Positions 1-6,858 of a stretch of DNA of 10,719 nucleotides are shown here, piece by piece (position 1 is the first letter of the stretch; each line of letters begins with the position of its first letter). The stretch is from Ascidiaceihabitans sp047624005. GTDB taxonomy: Bacteria > Pseudomonadota > Alphaproteobacteria > Rhodobacterales > Rhodobacteraceae. The position numbers and the translations under genes were made by a program. The stretch covers positions 1 through 10,719 of the forward strand of contig JBLHPE010000088.1 in assembly GCA_047624005.1 (NCBI GenBank). The letters run 5' to 3'. The notes under the pieces were generated by a model. The model was not told the DNA's origin, did no database searches, and saw only the letters and a list, made by a program, of their open reading frames with translations.

Positions 1-19
1 AACGTAAGACACTCGAAAC

Positions 20-49
20 GCGGCGCTTGCATCACAGACAACGCGCCGC
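20..49 (-). terminator. GC-rich hairpin, possible terminator of the small minus-strand ORFs
   Basis: GCGGCGC (20-26) pairs perfectly with GCGCCGC (43-49). Three more pairs form inside (27-29 with 39-41) past a one-base bulge at 42. Read on the minus strand, the stem follows the stop of the 84-230 ORF and is followed by a short GTTTCG, so it could end that transcript. There is no long T-run, so a terminator role is only probable. Confidence 0.4.
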
Positions 50-83
50 ATAATGCAACCAACCAGATGAGCCGAACTCTCTC

Positions 84-230
84 TTAGCTTAAGCTGCCAT
101 TGGTTCCAAAAACCCTGACGACGGACATCGGGATAACGAACGTCATCACCGAAGTCACAATCAAAAAGGTAATCAAGAGAGTTGCGTTTGCGGGCAGGCT
201 TGATGATTTCGGGCCAGAGTTCTCAGTCAT
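84..230 (-). CDS. Small putative single-pass membrane protein (48 aa)
   Basis: This short frame has an ATG at 230-228 and a TAA at 86-84. The first 16 or so residues are polar and rich in Ser, Asn and Pro. A hydrophobic stretch follows from about residue 17 to 38 (LLITFLIVTSVMTFVIPM), long enough for one membrane span, and the tail is short (RVFGTNGSLS). The ribosome site is weak: a GGAA lies about 9 bases upstream of the ATG. It reads in the same direction as the 326-565 ORF, 95 bases downstream of it, so the two could share a transcript ending at the hairpin at 20-49. I recognise no family. A chance hydrophobic ORF is a real alternative at this length. Confidence 0.33.
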   Translation of the reverse strand: MTENSGPKSSSLPANATLLITFLIVTSVMTFVIPMSVVRVFGTNGSLS

Positions 231-325
231 AATATGTGTTCCATTGGTCCTGCTCTCGATTATTTAACCTACGGACTTCCGCGTGTCTTGTCAGCATTAG
301 GAAGCGTTCTTTCAAGGCACGAGTA

Positions 326-565
326 TTAGCGAGTTGTCAGACGCCATAGTTGATAAAGCGCAAAAAGGGACATAAGCACAGCCATTGACAGCCATGCTAA
401 TCCTGACTGCTCTTGGTAGACGGCACCAGTATTATCGTCGAAACATCGACCTAACTCATTAAAGCAGGACCGCCACCTGAAATATTGATTGTAGTATGCC
501 AGATACAAAATGACCGACATTCCCGAAGATGCACTGATGGCGATTATTCTGATCGGAGTTTTCAT
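326..565 (-). CDS. Small putative two-span membrane protein (79 aa)
   Basis: The protein has a short basic start (MKTPIR), a first hydrophobic segment at about residues 7-25, a polar loop of about 30 residues, and a second hydrophobic segment at about 56-74 followed by a basic tail (RLTTR). This is a plausible hairpin membrane topology with both ends in the cytoplasm. The loop carries two cysteines, C34 and C41, in the block SCFNELGRCFDD. They could form a disulfide if the loop faces the periplasm. The start is ATG at 565-563 with only a weak AGAG upstream. The composition looks protein-like throughout, which favours a genuine gene, but I do not recognise the family and assign no function. 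It is followed on the same strand by another small hydrophobic ORF (84-230). Confidence 0.55.
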   Translation of the reverse strand: MKTPIRIIAISASSGMSVILYLAYYNQYFRWRSCFNELGRCFDDNTGAVYQEQSGLAWLSMAVLMSLFALYQLWRLTTR

Positions 566-1213
566 TGTTCAACTCTACGAGCAATAAATGGGATTTCAAT
601 GGCCGCGCTGATCCAACTCCTGATCATCGCAACAACCCAGCTTAAGTCCGCAAACGCAGTCAACTTGCAGCCGCTGGAGGCAATCGGTATAACGTAGGCA
701 CAGAAAGTCCGTGAGAGTGCTGAACTCCGAGTAGGATGCAAACCCTGTATGAACCATTGTGCGAATCCGTGTGCGAAAAGGGATTTCAAAATTCAACCTA
801 ACTCAATGTTATAAAATAAGTAAAACACACCAAGCTTCGCTTCTCGTACTCGCCTCCAATTACCTATAAATCAATGGCATCGCTTTGACGGTATCAAGTA
901 GACGCGAACCATAAGACTCTCATCGTATTTGAGCCATTCAACCCATGGTATTTACAATCTTCGCTGGCCTTTGCCAAAGCAAGAGGGTCACCCAGGAACT
1001 ATCAGGCCTACGCGCTTAATACTGATACGAATTTATTCGGGATAGCGGCTCATTCAGCCTATGAAACCTATGCCGATGTTCCTCGCTTCAAATCTTATCG
1101 CCATCCGCAATCGTTCTACATCTCGGGTTTACCGGAACCACCATCAACATGGGGTTTGGATGCAAAAACATGTACCGCCAACCCCCTGCCCAATTGCGCA
1201 CTTTTTCAGCGAT
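566..1213. other. Long stretch without an intact gene
   Basis: About 650 bases contain no frame that I can defend as a complete gene. Minus-strand frames at 562-789 and 596-796 overlap each other in different frames, are rich in Cys, Ser and Arg and have no ribosome site, so neither is convincing. The only protein-like reading is on the plus strand from about 820 to 1217, described separately as a possible gene remnant. No tRNA-like fold, tandem repeat or inverted repeat pair typical of an insertion sequence was seen. Confidence 0.6.
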
Positions 1214-1217
1214 CTAA
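820..1217 (+). pseudogene. Possible remnant of a plus-strand gene, broken by frameshifts and a stop
   Basis: One plus-strand frame is open from 889 past 1213 and reads like real protein, for example TLIVFEPFNPWYLQSSLAFA, then NLFGIAAHSAYETYADVPRF and SYRHPQSFYISGLPEPPSTW. It has no ATG/GTG start after the TGA at 886-888. Upstream, a different frame reads SRTRLQLPINQWHRFDGIK up to a TAG at 899-901, as if a frameshift near 885 split one gene. Near 1150 a further change of frame would give a tail (MYRQPPAQLRTFSAI) ending in TAA at 1215-1217, directly facing the stop of the VTT gene. I do not recognise the protein. The case rests on composition and the open stretch, so chance is a serious alternative. 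Confidence 0.3.
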
Positions 1218-1846
1218 TTCGGTTCAGCAGACAAAAACGACATGCCTGCAAGGTAAACCAAATATCCGATTGCGGGCACGGCAACTGCCGCTGCAAATAC
1301 GAACAAAAAACTTCCGACATCGGTGGCCAAGGCCCCAAGCACGCCATAAACAATTGCAATTCCAGCGTTCGACAGGCCCGCCGCAAAAAGAAACTGCTTG
1401 AACGACATATCACCAGCTCCTGCTATGACAGTTGCGGATTCGCTTAAAACTGGAACGGGTCGCGTCAGGCAAAGCATCGCAACGCCAATCCTATCAGGCA
1501 ATTGCGCCTGCCCACCCATCACACGTTTAACCACAGGCACACCAAAACGCCGACCCGTCCAGAATCCAATCAGATTGCCAATCATCAGGCCGACAAAAAT
1601 TGCTGTCGCACCCCAAACAATGCCAAGCTTTGCGCCCCCCCAAACCGCCACCAAACTGGATGGCAATGGTAAAACGACATCGGCTGACAGCAGACCAACG
1701 ATCAATGCCGCTATTGCAGGCTTGGCAAGTGGTGCTTTGGTGCGCGCCACAATCCAATGCTCCATCGCCTCGCCCCAAATCAAGAAGGGGATCAGAACCA
1801 ACGTACAAAGCAGCAAGATGGCAAGGGTTAAGCGAAGCGCCACCAT
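1214..1846 (-). CDS. VTT-domain (DedA / TVP38-TMEM64-like) integral membrane protein
   Basis: The 210-residue protein is almost wholly hydrophobic. It has a membrane span at about residues 6-26, then an amphipathic stretch (EHWIVARTKAPLAKP), a core of several spans and a final span at about 180-202. Two blocks identify the VTT/DedA family: SADVVLPLPSSL at about 54-65 and LTRPVPVLSESA at about 127-138, with the conserved Arg (R129) before PVP and the downstream acidic residue (E136). Members of this family are inner-membrane proteins linked to lipid scrambling or transport and envelope maintenance; the substrate here is unknown. The ATG (1846-1844) directly abuts the TAA of the upstream B1 gene (1849-1847), so translational coupling is likely and the two genes almost certainly share a transcript. 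A GTG codon follows the ATG and could also initiate. The stop is TAG at 1216-1214. Confidence 0.8.
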   Translation of the reverse strand: MVALRLTLAILLLCTLVLIPFLIWGEAMEHWIVARTKAPLAKPAIAALIVGLLSADVVLPLPSSLVAVWGGAKLGIVWGATAIFVGLMIGNLIGFWTGRRFGVPVVKRVMGGQAQLPDRIGVAMLCLTRPVPVLSESATVIAGAGDMSFKQFLFAAGLSNAGIAIVYGVLGALATDVGSFLFVFAAAVAVPAIGYLVYLAGMSFLSAEPN

Positions 1847-3220
1847 TTAGCGCAGCGCCTTGATCGACATGCCTTGTTGTGTGGCAAGGGTTCGAAAGTA
1901 TTCTTGGGTTAGGGCGTGCGATATATTGAAGTTCGTGCCCGGCAATTCCACCAATTGCCCACTTACCTTCTCAAACTGCGGCAAGCTGTTGTGGCAACTG
2001 AAACATTGCTGATCATTCTGCGTGAAGGTTTCCATAGTGGAATTAGATAGCATCGTAGACCCACGTAATTCCGCCATCGGTGTCATGTCCGGCTGCAACG
2101 TGTTGGGCAGCATCCAAGAGGCGCCTACCTCAAAATAGTGCTGTGTTGGGTCACCTGCGGGCGTAAATTTCGTTTGGTAAAACGCATTGATCGTTTCAAT
2201 GTTGGCCACATTCAAGGCACCATCAATAGCCTCATTGGGTGTTCCATAGGTGAACTGGCGAAAGACCTGTGTGATCGGATCTAACACTTGCGTGGTTTCA
2301 TCCAATGTCAGTGATCCTGCCGCGTCATTGTTGCCAACAGCCGCAGCGGTTCCGCCAGAATAAAAGGTGAAGCTGTCGGCGCTAACCGCTTGTGGGCCGT
2401 CATGTGCAACATCTGCAGGAAGGTTTGGCGCATTGCCTATGTGTTCAAACGTGGCCCATATCATTTCAGGATGATCATCCACCCTGCCCGCCAAATGCAT
2501 ACCAACCAATGCAACCGTGGCAGGTTGCGTTTCAGTTGAGACAACAATTTCACTGTTTTCGTTTTTTAGCAGAAAAATCTCTGCAGGGACTGTCAAAAAA
2601 TTCCCCACGTCGTCACCATCAACCACCATCCAAGACGTTTTAATCTCCATCAATCCGGTGGGAAAGAAATCATCTACTCCAGTGGCTGCAGCCATCAAAG
2701 CTGGATCAAACGCACCATTTGAGAAGAACTTTGAACGGACAAAATCAACGTAAGGCGGGTTAAACAACTGTTCGTAATAAATGACACGTCCGTTGTGATC
2801 GACAAGAACCCCATTGCTACCCGCTTGGTGGATCGCAGCCAAGTCAGCCTCGTTAGATTTGGAGACACGTGGGCGCAACTGTAGCGGAGCCTTAGATCGC
2901 GCAATTTTCGCCTGCCCATCTGGGGCAAACAATTCGTCAATCGTATGCATACCCAAAAGCCGCATTTGGCCAGTCGCAGGATCCGTTTGCGTCAGCCACA
3001 AAAACATCTGTGTGGACGACACGTGAAACGCACAATTGCTATCTGAGGTAAGTTTAGCCGTTGGTGCAGGGGTTTGCGTGTGCGGGAACCATCCGTCCAT
3101 CGCGGCCTGATCTTGGGCATTGCAATCAATGGGGACTGTTTGGGCAAAAAGCCCACCTGCGAAAGACACAGTCAAGCTGGCGGACAACACACAAACCCGC
3201 AGAAGCGCATCATAATACAT
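1847..3220 (-). CDS. Exported protein with a C-terminal CxxCH heme-type motif (B1)
   Basis: The 457-residue protein begins with a Sec signal peptide (hydrophobic from about residue 9 to 25, likely cleavage after A26 in GLFA/QT), so it should act in the periplasm or outside the cell. C33 and C63 align with C33 and C70 of paralogue B2 and may form a disulfide. Shared blocks are QMFLWL (71-76), QAGSNG (132-137), IKTSW (193-197) and ALVGMH...HPE..W.TFEH (237-260, His 242, 250 and 260). Near the end LRGSTMLSNSTMETF leads to C406-F-S-C409-H410-N, a canonical c-type heme attachment motif. Only 47 residues follow; H435 in NISHALTQ aligns with H470 of B2. The family resembles poorly described 'cytochrome c family' proteins; its function is unknown. 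The start is ATG 3220-3218 with no clear Shine-Dalgarno. A good promoter lies upstream, and the VTT gene follows without a gap. Confidence 0.8.
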   Translation of the reverse strand: MYYDALLRVCVLSASLTVSFAGGLFAQTVPIDCNAQDQAAMDGWFPHTQTPAPTAKLTSDSNCAFHVSSTQMFLWLTQTDPATGQMRLLGMHTIDELFAPDGQAKIARSKAPLQLRPRVSKSNEADLAAIHQAGSNGVLVDHNGRVIYYEQLFNPPYVDFVRSKFFSNGAFDPALMAAATGVDDFFPTGLMEIKTSWMVVDGDDVGNFLTVPAEIFLLKNENSEIVVSTETQPATVALVGMHLAGRVDDHPEMIWATFEHIGNAPNLPADVAHDGPQAVSADSFTFYSGGTAAAVGNNDAAGSLTLDETTQVLDPITQVFRQFTYGTPNEAIDGALNVANIETINAFYQTKFTPAGDPTQHYFEVGASWMLPNTLQPDMTPMAELRGSTMLSNSTMETFTQNDQQCFSCHNSLPQFEKVSGQLVELPGTNFNISHALTQEYFRTLATQQGMSIKALR

Positions 3221-3263
3221 GGCTAAAACTCGCTTTATAATTGAATACTTAAATGATCAGATA

Positions 3264-3292
3264 ACTATCCATTGCATTGAATAATGTGTCAA
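3264..3292 (-). promoter_or_regulatory. Sigma-70-type promoter for B1 and the VTT gene
   Basis: On the minus strand a perfect TTGACA -35 box (3292-3287) is followed after exactly 17 bases by GATAGT (3269-3264), a fair -10 box. It points at the B1 start 43 bases downstream. It is the best promoter match I found in the window. Confidence 0.6.
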
Positions 3293-3308
3293 CTTCTATG
3301 TAGAGTTG
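3290..3308. promoter_or_regulatory. Small inverted repeat overlapping the B1 -35 box, possible operator
   Basis: CAACT (3290-3294) and AGTTG (3304-3308) are perfect 5-base inverted arms separated by 9 bases, and the left arm overlaps the TTGACA box of the B1 promoter. Its place between the divergent B1 and A1 genes would suit a repressor or shared regulator, but arms this short can arise by chance. Confidence 0.22.
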
Positions 3309-3357
3309 TGTTACGGTACCTTATTAGACGACATATTTTCTTTACGACTTCAAAACC

Positions 3358-3363
3358 AAAGGA
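3358..3363 (+). promoter_or_regulatory. Ribosome binding site that fixes the A1 start
   Basis: AAAGGA lies 8 bases before the ATG at 3372. The open frame extends back to a TTG at 3306, but those 22 codons lack a ribosome site and do not match the paralogue, whose protein starts with the equivalent MSLFDYPRI. Confidence 0.7.
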
Positions 3364-3371
3364 CATTTTTT

Positions 3372-5210
3372 ATGAGCGTTCTGTCATTCCCACGTATTAT
3401 CCTGAACGGCACCACCAGCTGGAATGTCGCCACGAACAACAACAAGTTTAAGTTTGGGTACGACAAAGGGCCGATTGACGTTCATTTACCGCAGGGTGTG
3501 CAATACGATACGTTCGACGACTGGCTTATCGCGCTAAACGATCAGGGAACGACGAATGGCGATTGGGGCGTTTTCGGACAGATGCATGCCAATTTTGACG
3601 CCAGCGTTAAAAATATTGTCACGGGGTACAATCAAACTGAACAAAATGATGGGCTGAACGGGGCCACCCTCAAATTCATTGGCGGCGTGCCGAAACTGGT
3701 AGATGTGGACCCCTATTCCCCCATCACCAGCCAAATTTTCTTACGCAATATCATGCTGCAATCAGACAATGACATTGGCTTTTCTGGCCCGGCTACCGCG
3801 CGGATGACATCACGGCGGCCCTTCTTTTCCCGCAATGTTGGGTCAAGTATGCAGATTGCGGGTGGTATGGGTGTGGTCTGGCAAACTTGTATTGCAAAAG
3901 CTGATCTGATTTGGAACGGTTTGGATAAGTCATCTTTCCTTGCTAGCCTCAAGGCGATGATGGACGGTGAAGACGTGCAAGGTTTGATGATGCGGGTCAG
4001 CAGCTTTTCGACGTTATACTTCACCAACTACGTGGACGGTGGCTGGCAAACGCAAACGGCACAGGAAGTCTATGGCAAGATTGCTGCAAAATGGGCGGCT
4101 GTCTCGCCCGTCAACCCCGGCAACATCGCGGCGGCGTTCAATCCAGCCGTCAGCACAATGTGCGGCGCAATTGGCCTTTGGCAAAAAGGTGACCTGCAAA
4201 CAGTTCCGTCAGGCCGCATCTTAGCGGCTGCCCCCCCGCCAAGCCAAACCGCAGCAACACTTGGCGGGGCAGAAGCATACGTGAATTCTGCCCAAGGCGT
4301 TATTTCATTGGATTTGATGAACACAATTCCCATCGACGGTGCACAAAATGAAACCAAATCGGGCATCGGCCCCTTGGCTTTGACCCTAACCACCGATGGC
4401 AGCACACAAACCATCAATGCATTGGCGGAAAGCGACTTTCGTAAATCCGCCTATTTCGCGAGCGGCGGTATCATTGATGTGCCCCTAGGGACTGTCAGTG
4501 CAAGTGACGTATTAGATGGCACTTTAGGACTGTCATCGCCGACCAATACTGTCACGCCACTAGAAGAAGTCGCACTGACCGCAGAGGTGGACCAACGGTC
4601 AATCTATGTGGACATGGGAAATCCCGGTCAGTTCATCGTCGATGTGCGCGCCAGCACTGGAACCGTCCCTGCCGACACAAAGGTTTTTGCAAACATAGTA
4701 ACCAATTCAAGCGATAAGGTTGTCGTTCTCACCGGCGGTACAACGGAGACTACTGGAAACAGCTACCCAGTCACCAACGGACAAGCCACGGTCACTTTCG
4801 ACGGGCAAGATGAGGGGAATTGTATCGTCTTGTTGCAAGCCTTTACTGGCGTAGACGTTCCCGTAACACTTGCCCAATTCCCAGCACCAACCACGGGCTA
4901 TGCAGCGATCCGCGTCATGCCAACCGATGCAGATATAAACGCTGTCGCAGACGCTGATGTGACGTGGGATTATGTCTACAACAACGTCCTACGCCCCTTT
5001 GATCTGGTCTATCGTGGGATGTCGTGCGGTGTCTTCAGCCTTGGGTCGCAGGACGCCGTCAAAGCACATGCCAATAGCATTGTTGGGCTTACGGACCTTA
5101 GTCAATTTGAATCCCCCCTTTATATGCCGGTGACACGTGACCTGTCTGCTGGAAGGCGCGCGCTGCTTTGGCGGTACTTAGGGTTCAACGACACACCGCC
5201 CAGCACCTGA
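3372..5210 (+). CDS. Standalone VioB/RebD N-terminal-region-like protein (A1)
   Basis: The 612-residue protein starts MSVLSFPRIILNG and continues with N18..T21NNN. By my recall, VioB (violacein biosynthesis) starts MSILDFPRIHFRG with a matching N..T.N block. Further similarity to VioB: a DGLNGATLKF block (93-102), GLWQKGDLQTVPSGRIL (268-284), and a C-terminal region from about 530 (TWDYVYNNVLRPFDLVY, then LYMPVTRDLSAGRRALL at 583-599). VioB and RebD/StaD are about 1000 residues and carry a ferritin-like domain after this region; here the protein ends, so dimerisation of indolepyruvate imine cannot be assumed. The section at about 390-500 looks beta-rich and Ig-like. There is no signal peptide or membrane segment, which predicts a cytoplasmic protein. 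A2 is a diverged paralogue. B2 follows after 190 bases on the same strand. The product is real; the precise role is unknown. Confidence 0.8.
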   Translation: MSVLSFPRIILNGTTSWNVATNNNKFKFGYDKGPIDVHLPQGVQYDTFDDWLIALNDQGTTNGDWGVFGQMHANFDASVKNIVTGYNQTEQNDGLNGATLKFIGGVPKLVDVDPYSPITSQIFLRNIMLQSDNDIGFSGPATARMTSRRPFFSRNVGSSMQIAGGMGVVWQTCIAKADLIWNGLDKSSFLASLKAMMDGEDVQGLMMRVSSFSTLYFTNYVDGGWQTQTAQEVYGKIAAKWAAVSPVNPGNIAAAFNPAVSTMCGAIGLWQKGDLQTVPSGRILAAAPPPSQTAATLGGAEAYVNSAQGVISLDLMNTIPIDGAQNETKSGIGPLALTLTTDGSTQTINALAESDFRKSAYFASGGIIDVPLGTVSASDVLDGTLGLSSPTNTVTPLEEVALTAEVDQRSIYVDMGNPGQFIVDVRASTGTVPADTKVFANIVTNSSDKVVVLTGGTTETTGNSYPVTNGQATVTFDGQDEGNCIVLLQAFTGVDVPVTLAQFPAPTTGYAAIRVMPTDADINAVADADVTWDYVYNNVLRPFDLVYRGMSCGVFSLGSQDAVKAHANSIVGLTDLSQFESPLYMPVTRDLSAGRRALLWRYLGFNDTPPST

Positions 5211-5265
5211 TATTTTCGCAGGGCGCTATACAATCAATCTAACAAGGAGAACCAACCACAAAACA

Positions 5266-5277
5266 TACGCAAGCGTA
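5266..5277. repeat. Short perfect palindrome TACGC-AA-GCGTA
   Basis: The arms 5266-5270 and 5273-5277 are perfect inverted copies around AA, in the 190-base spacer between A1 and B2. Such a compact palindrome could be a regulator site for B2 or simply chance; nothing else in the window repeats it. Confidence 0.25.
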
Positions 5278-5294
5278 CGGATCATTCAATCAAA

Positions 5295-5321
5295 CCCAAT
5301 GTCAATTTCGACACTATTGGG
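5295..5321 (+). terminator. Imperfect hairpin in the A1-B2 spacer
   Basis: CCCAAT (5295-5300) pairs with ATTGGG (5316-5321), and GTC (5301-5303) pairs with GAC (5310-5312) around a 6-base loop, leaving a three-base bulge on one side. The downstream sequence (CCGACTTTATTG) lacks a T-run, so this is a weak terminator at best. It could act as an attenuating or processing stem between A1 and B2. Confidence 0.28.
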
Positions 5322-5387
5322 CCGACTTTATTGAACACCTGATCCGATTTAGATTCAAAATTTTCAAATTTAATATCCAACTCAAGC

Positions 5388-5393
5388 AAGGAA
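5388..5393 (+). promoter_or_regulatory. Ribosome binding site of B2
   Basis: AAGGAA lies 7 bases before the ATG at 5401. The next codon is also ATG, but the spacing favours the first. Confidence 0.65.
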
Positions 5394-5400
5394 TTTCAAC

Positions 5401-6846
5401 ATGATGTTAACACGCGTAAGTACAGCGGCGCTGTTCGCCGCCCTCGCCCTTCCAGCGCACGCACAGATGGCACTCCCCACAGACGTCCAGCAAAGTTGTA
5501 TCGTAGACGGTGTAGACTTTGACGCCTGGTTCAAGTCTGGCAGCCCAAGAGCCGATGGAGTTGTCACTGCCGCTGACAGCGTCGGTTTTCCAACCGACAA
5601 TACAGCGTGTGATTTTTACAAATGGGGCGCACAGATGTTCCTTTGGCTGTCATCACCAGACGTAGACGGGCTTGTTTTAGACAGTCCAGCGTTGTTCAAC
5701 GTCCTTCCAGCAGTTTCTGGCAAACGCATTTTACAAGAGAATGATACAGGTGCAGGTCTTCAATTTGCTCTTCGGTCAGAAAAGATCGACGATATCGGTG
5801 AAGTTGGTCAAGCAGGCAGCGGTGGCGCGCTGATGTCCCAAGCTGGCGCACTGGTCTATTACGGCGTGCATGTGAATGAAAACTACGGCTATTTCCTGAC
5901 AGGGCAGAAGGACAAAAAACTAACCCAGACTAAGTTCCCAAACACCGCCACTGATATGATTGATCTGAAGAACTATCTGAACACAGCATTCCCCGACACA
6001 ACGCTTGTTGCCCCTGAAACGCTGGCGATGGAGTTCAAAACATCGTGGGTTGATGCGTCAACCGTTCCTGACGTCACACAATTTGTCACCATTCCTGCGC
6101 AGGTCCCGATCTATAGCGCCAACGCGGACAACACCGTTTGGACCAAAAGTTCTTTCGAAACCGTCGAATTGGCACTGGTTGGCATGCATATTGTGGGCAC
6201 AGTTAAAAACCATCCAGAATTTGTCTGGAGCACGTTTGAACATATCCTGAACGCGCCCGATGCCGACTACTATTACACCAACACACTTGGAGATCCGACC
6301 CTTCAAGCTTACGATTCAACTGGATCATTCTTGTTTATGGAAACGGGGGCAGCAGCCACTGGTAACGTCGAATGTATGGCGGAAACAAAGACCGGTGCTA
6401 TTAAAGCCAACACCGTCGATGGTGGCGGATTGGCCTGTACTGGTGGGGTCGTCGCGTCCAACACCTATCGTCAATACCCTTGGGGCAGCTTGCAGAACAA
6501 CCAATCTACTGCTGTTTTGTCCAACAACACCGACTTGTTGTCGATCAACGCATCCATCCGCTCACAATTGTACAACGGTGATGTGCGTGCCAACTACCTA
6601 CAAACAGGTGGTATTTGGACAAGTCCGCCGACAGAAACGGCTGAGGCACCGATCCCAGACACGGACGCCTTTACGGCCTCAGATTTGCGCGGATCTTTGT
6701 TTGCATTCAACGCGACAATGGAAACTTACCAACAAGGTAGCAGCTGCTTTAGCTGTCACAATCAAGCTGAAAGCGATCCAAACAGCTTTCAACCTTTCAA
6801 ACTTAGCCACATCTACTCACAGATCGTGCCTTTGACGTCTAAGTAA
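5401..6846 (+). CDS. Exported protein with a C-terminal CxxCH heme-type motif (B2)
   Basis: The 481-residue protein is a paralogue of B1. It has a clear Sec signal peptide with an AHA/Q cleavage site after residue 21, so it is exported. Shared blocks with B1: C33 and C70, QMFLWL (78-83), QAGSGG (137-142), FKTSW (212-216), ALVGMH followed by HPE..W.TFEH (258-281, His 263, 271 and 281), LRGSLFAFNATMETY (429-443) and C449-F-S-C452-H453-N. Only 28 residues follow the heme histidine; H470 in KLSHIYSQ is the conserved candidate for a second axial ligand, and no Met is present there. B2 carries an insertion at about 300-350 with an extra cysteine pair (C325, C346) missing from B1. It lies 190 bases after A1 and may be co-transcribed with it or have its own promoter. 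Heme binding is predicted from the motif; the reaction is unknown. Confidence 0.8.
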   Translation: MMLTRVSTAALFAALALPAHAQMALPTDVQQSCIVDGVDFDAWFKSGSPRADGVVTAADSVGFPTDNTACDFYKWGAQMFLWLSSPDVDGLVLDSPALFNVLPAVSGKRILQENDTGAGLQFALRSEKIDDIGEVGQAGSGGALMSQAGALVYYGVHVNENYGYFLTGQKDKKLTQTKFPNTATDMIDLKNYLNTAFPDTTLVAPETLAMEFKTSWVDASTVPDVTQFVTIPAQVPIYSANADNTVWTKSSFETVELALVGMHIVGTVKNHPEFVWSTFEHILNAPDADYYYTNTLGDPTLQAYDSTGSFLFMETGAAATGNVECMAETKTGAIKANTVDGGGLACTGGVVASNTYRQYPWGSLQNNQSTAVLSNNTDLLSINASIRSQLYNGDVRANYLQTGGIWTSPPTETAEAPIPDTDAFTASDLRGSLFAFNATMETYQQGSSCFSCHNQAESDPNSFQPFKLSHIYSQIVPLTSK

Positions 6847-6858
6847 GCCCATAAAGAT

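Noticed and set aside
562..796. Two overlapping minus-strand frames of 75 and 66 codons
   Set aside because: They use different frames over the same bases, have no ribosome site and show no recognisable motif; at most one could be real and neither is persuasive.
566..1213. Insertion sequence or transposon remnant
   Set aside because: No terminal inverted repeats, target duplication or transposase motif (DDE, HTH) could be found in any frame.
1061..1850. Plus-strand frames opposite the VTT gene (1061-1447, 1398-1850, 1600-1863)
   Set aside because: They are antisense to a clear membrane-protein gene and have low-complexity, Pro/Thr/Arg-rich composition typical of shadow frames.
3306..3371. 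TTG start 22 codons upstream of the A1 ATG
   Set aside because: No ribosome site, and the paralogue A2 begins at the position matching the ATG at 3372, which has AAAGGA at good spacing.
1847..6846. Calling B1 and B2 ordinary class I cytochromes c
   Set aside because: The CxxCH lies at the extreme C-terminus of a 460-480 residue protein without room for a standard cytochrome c fold and distal Met.
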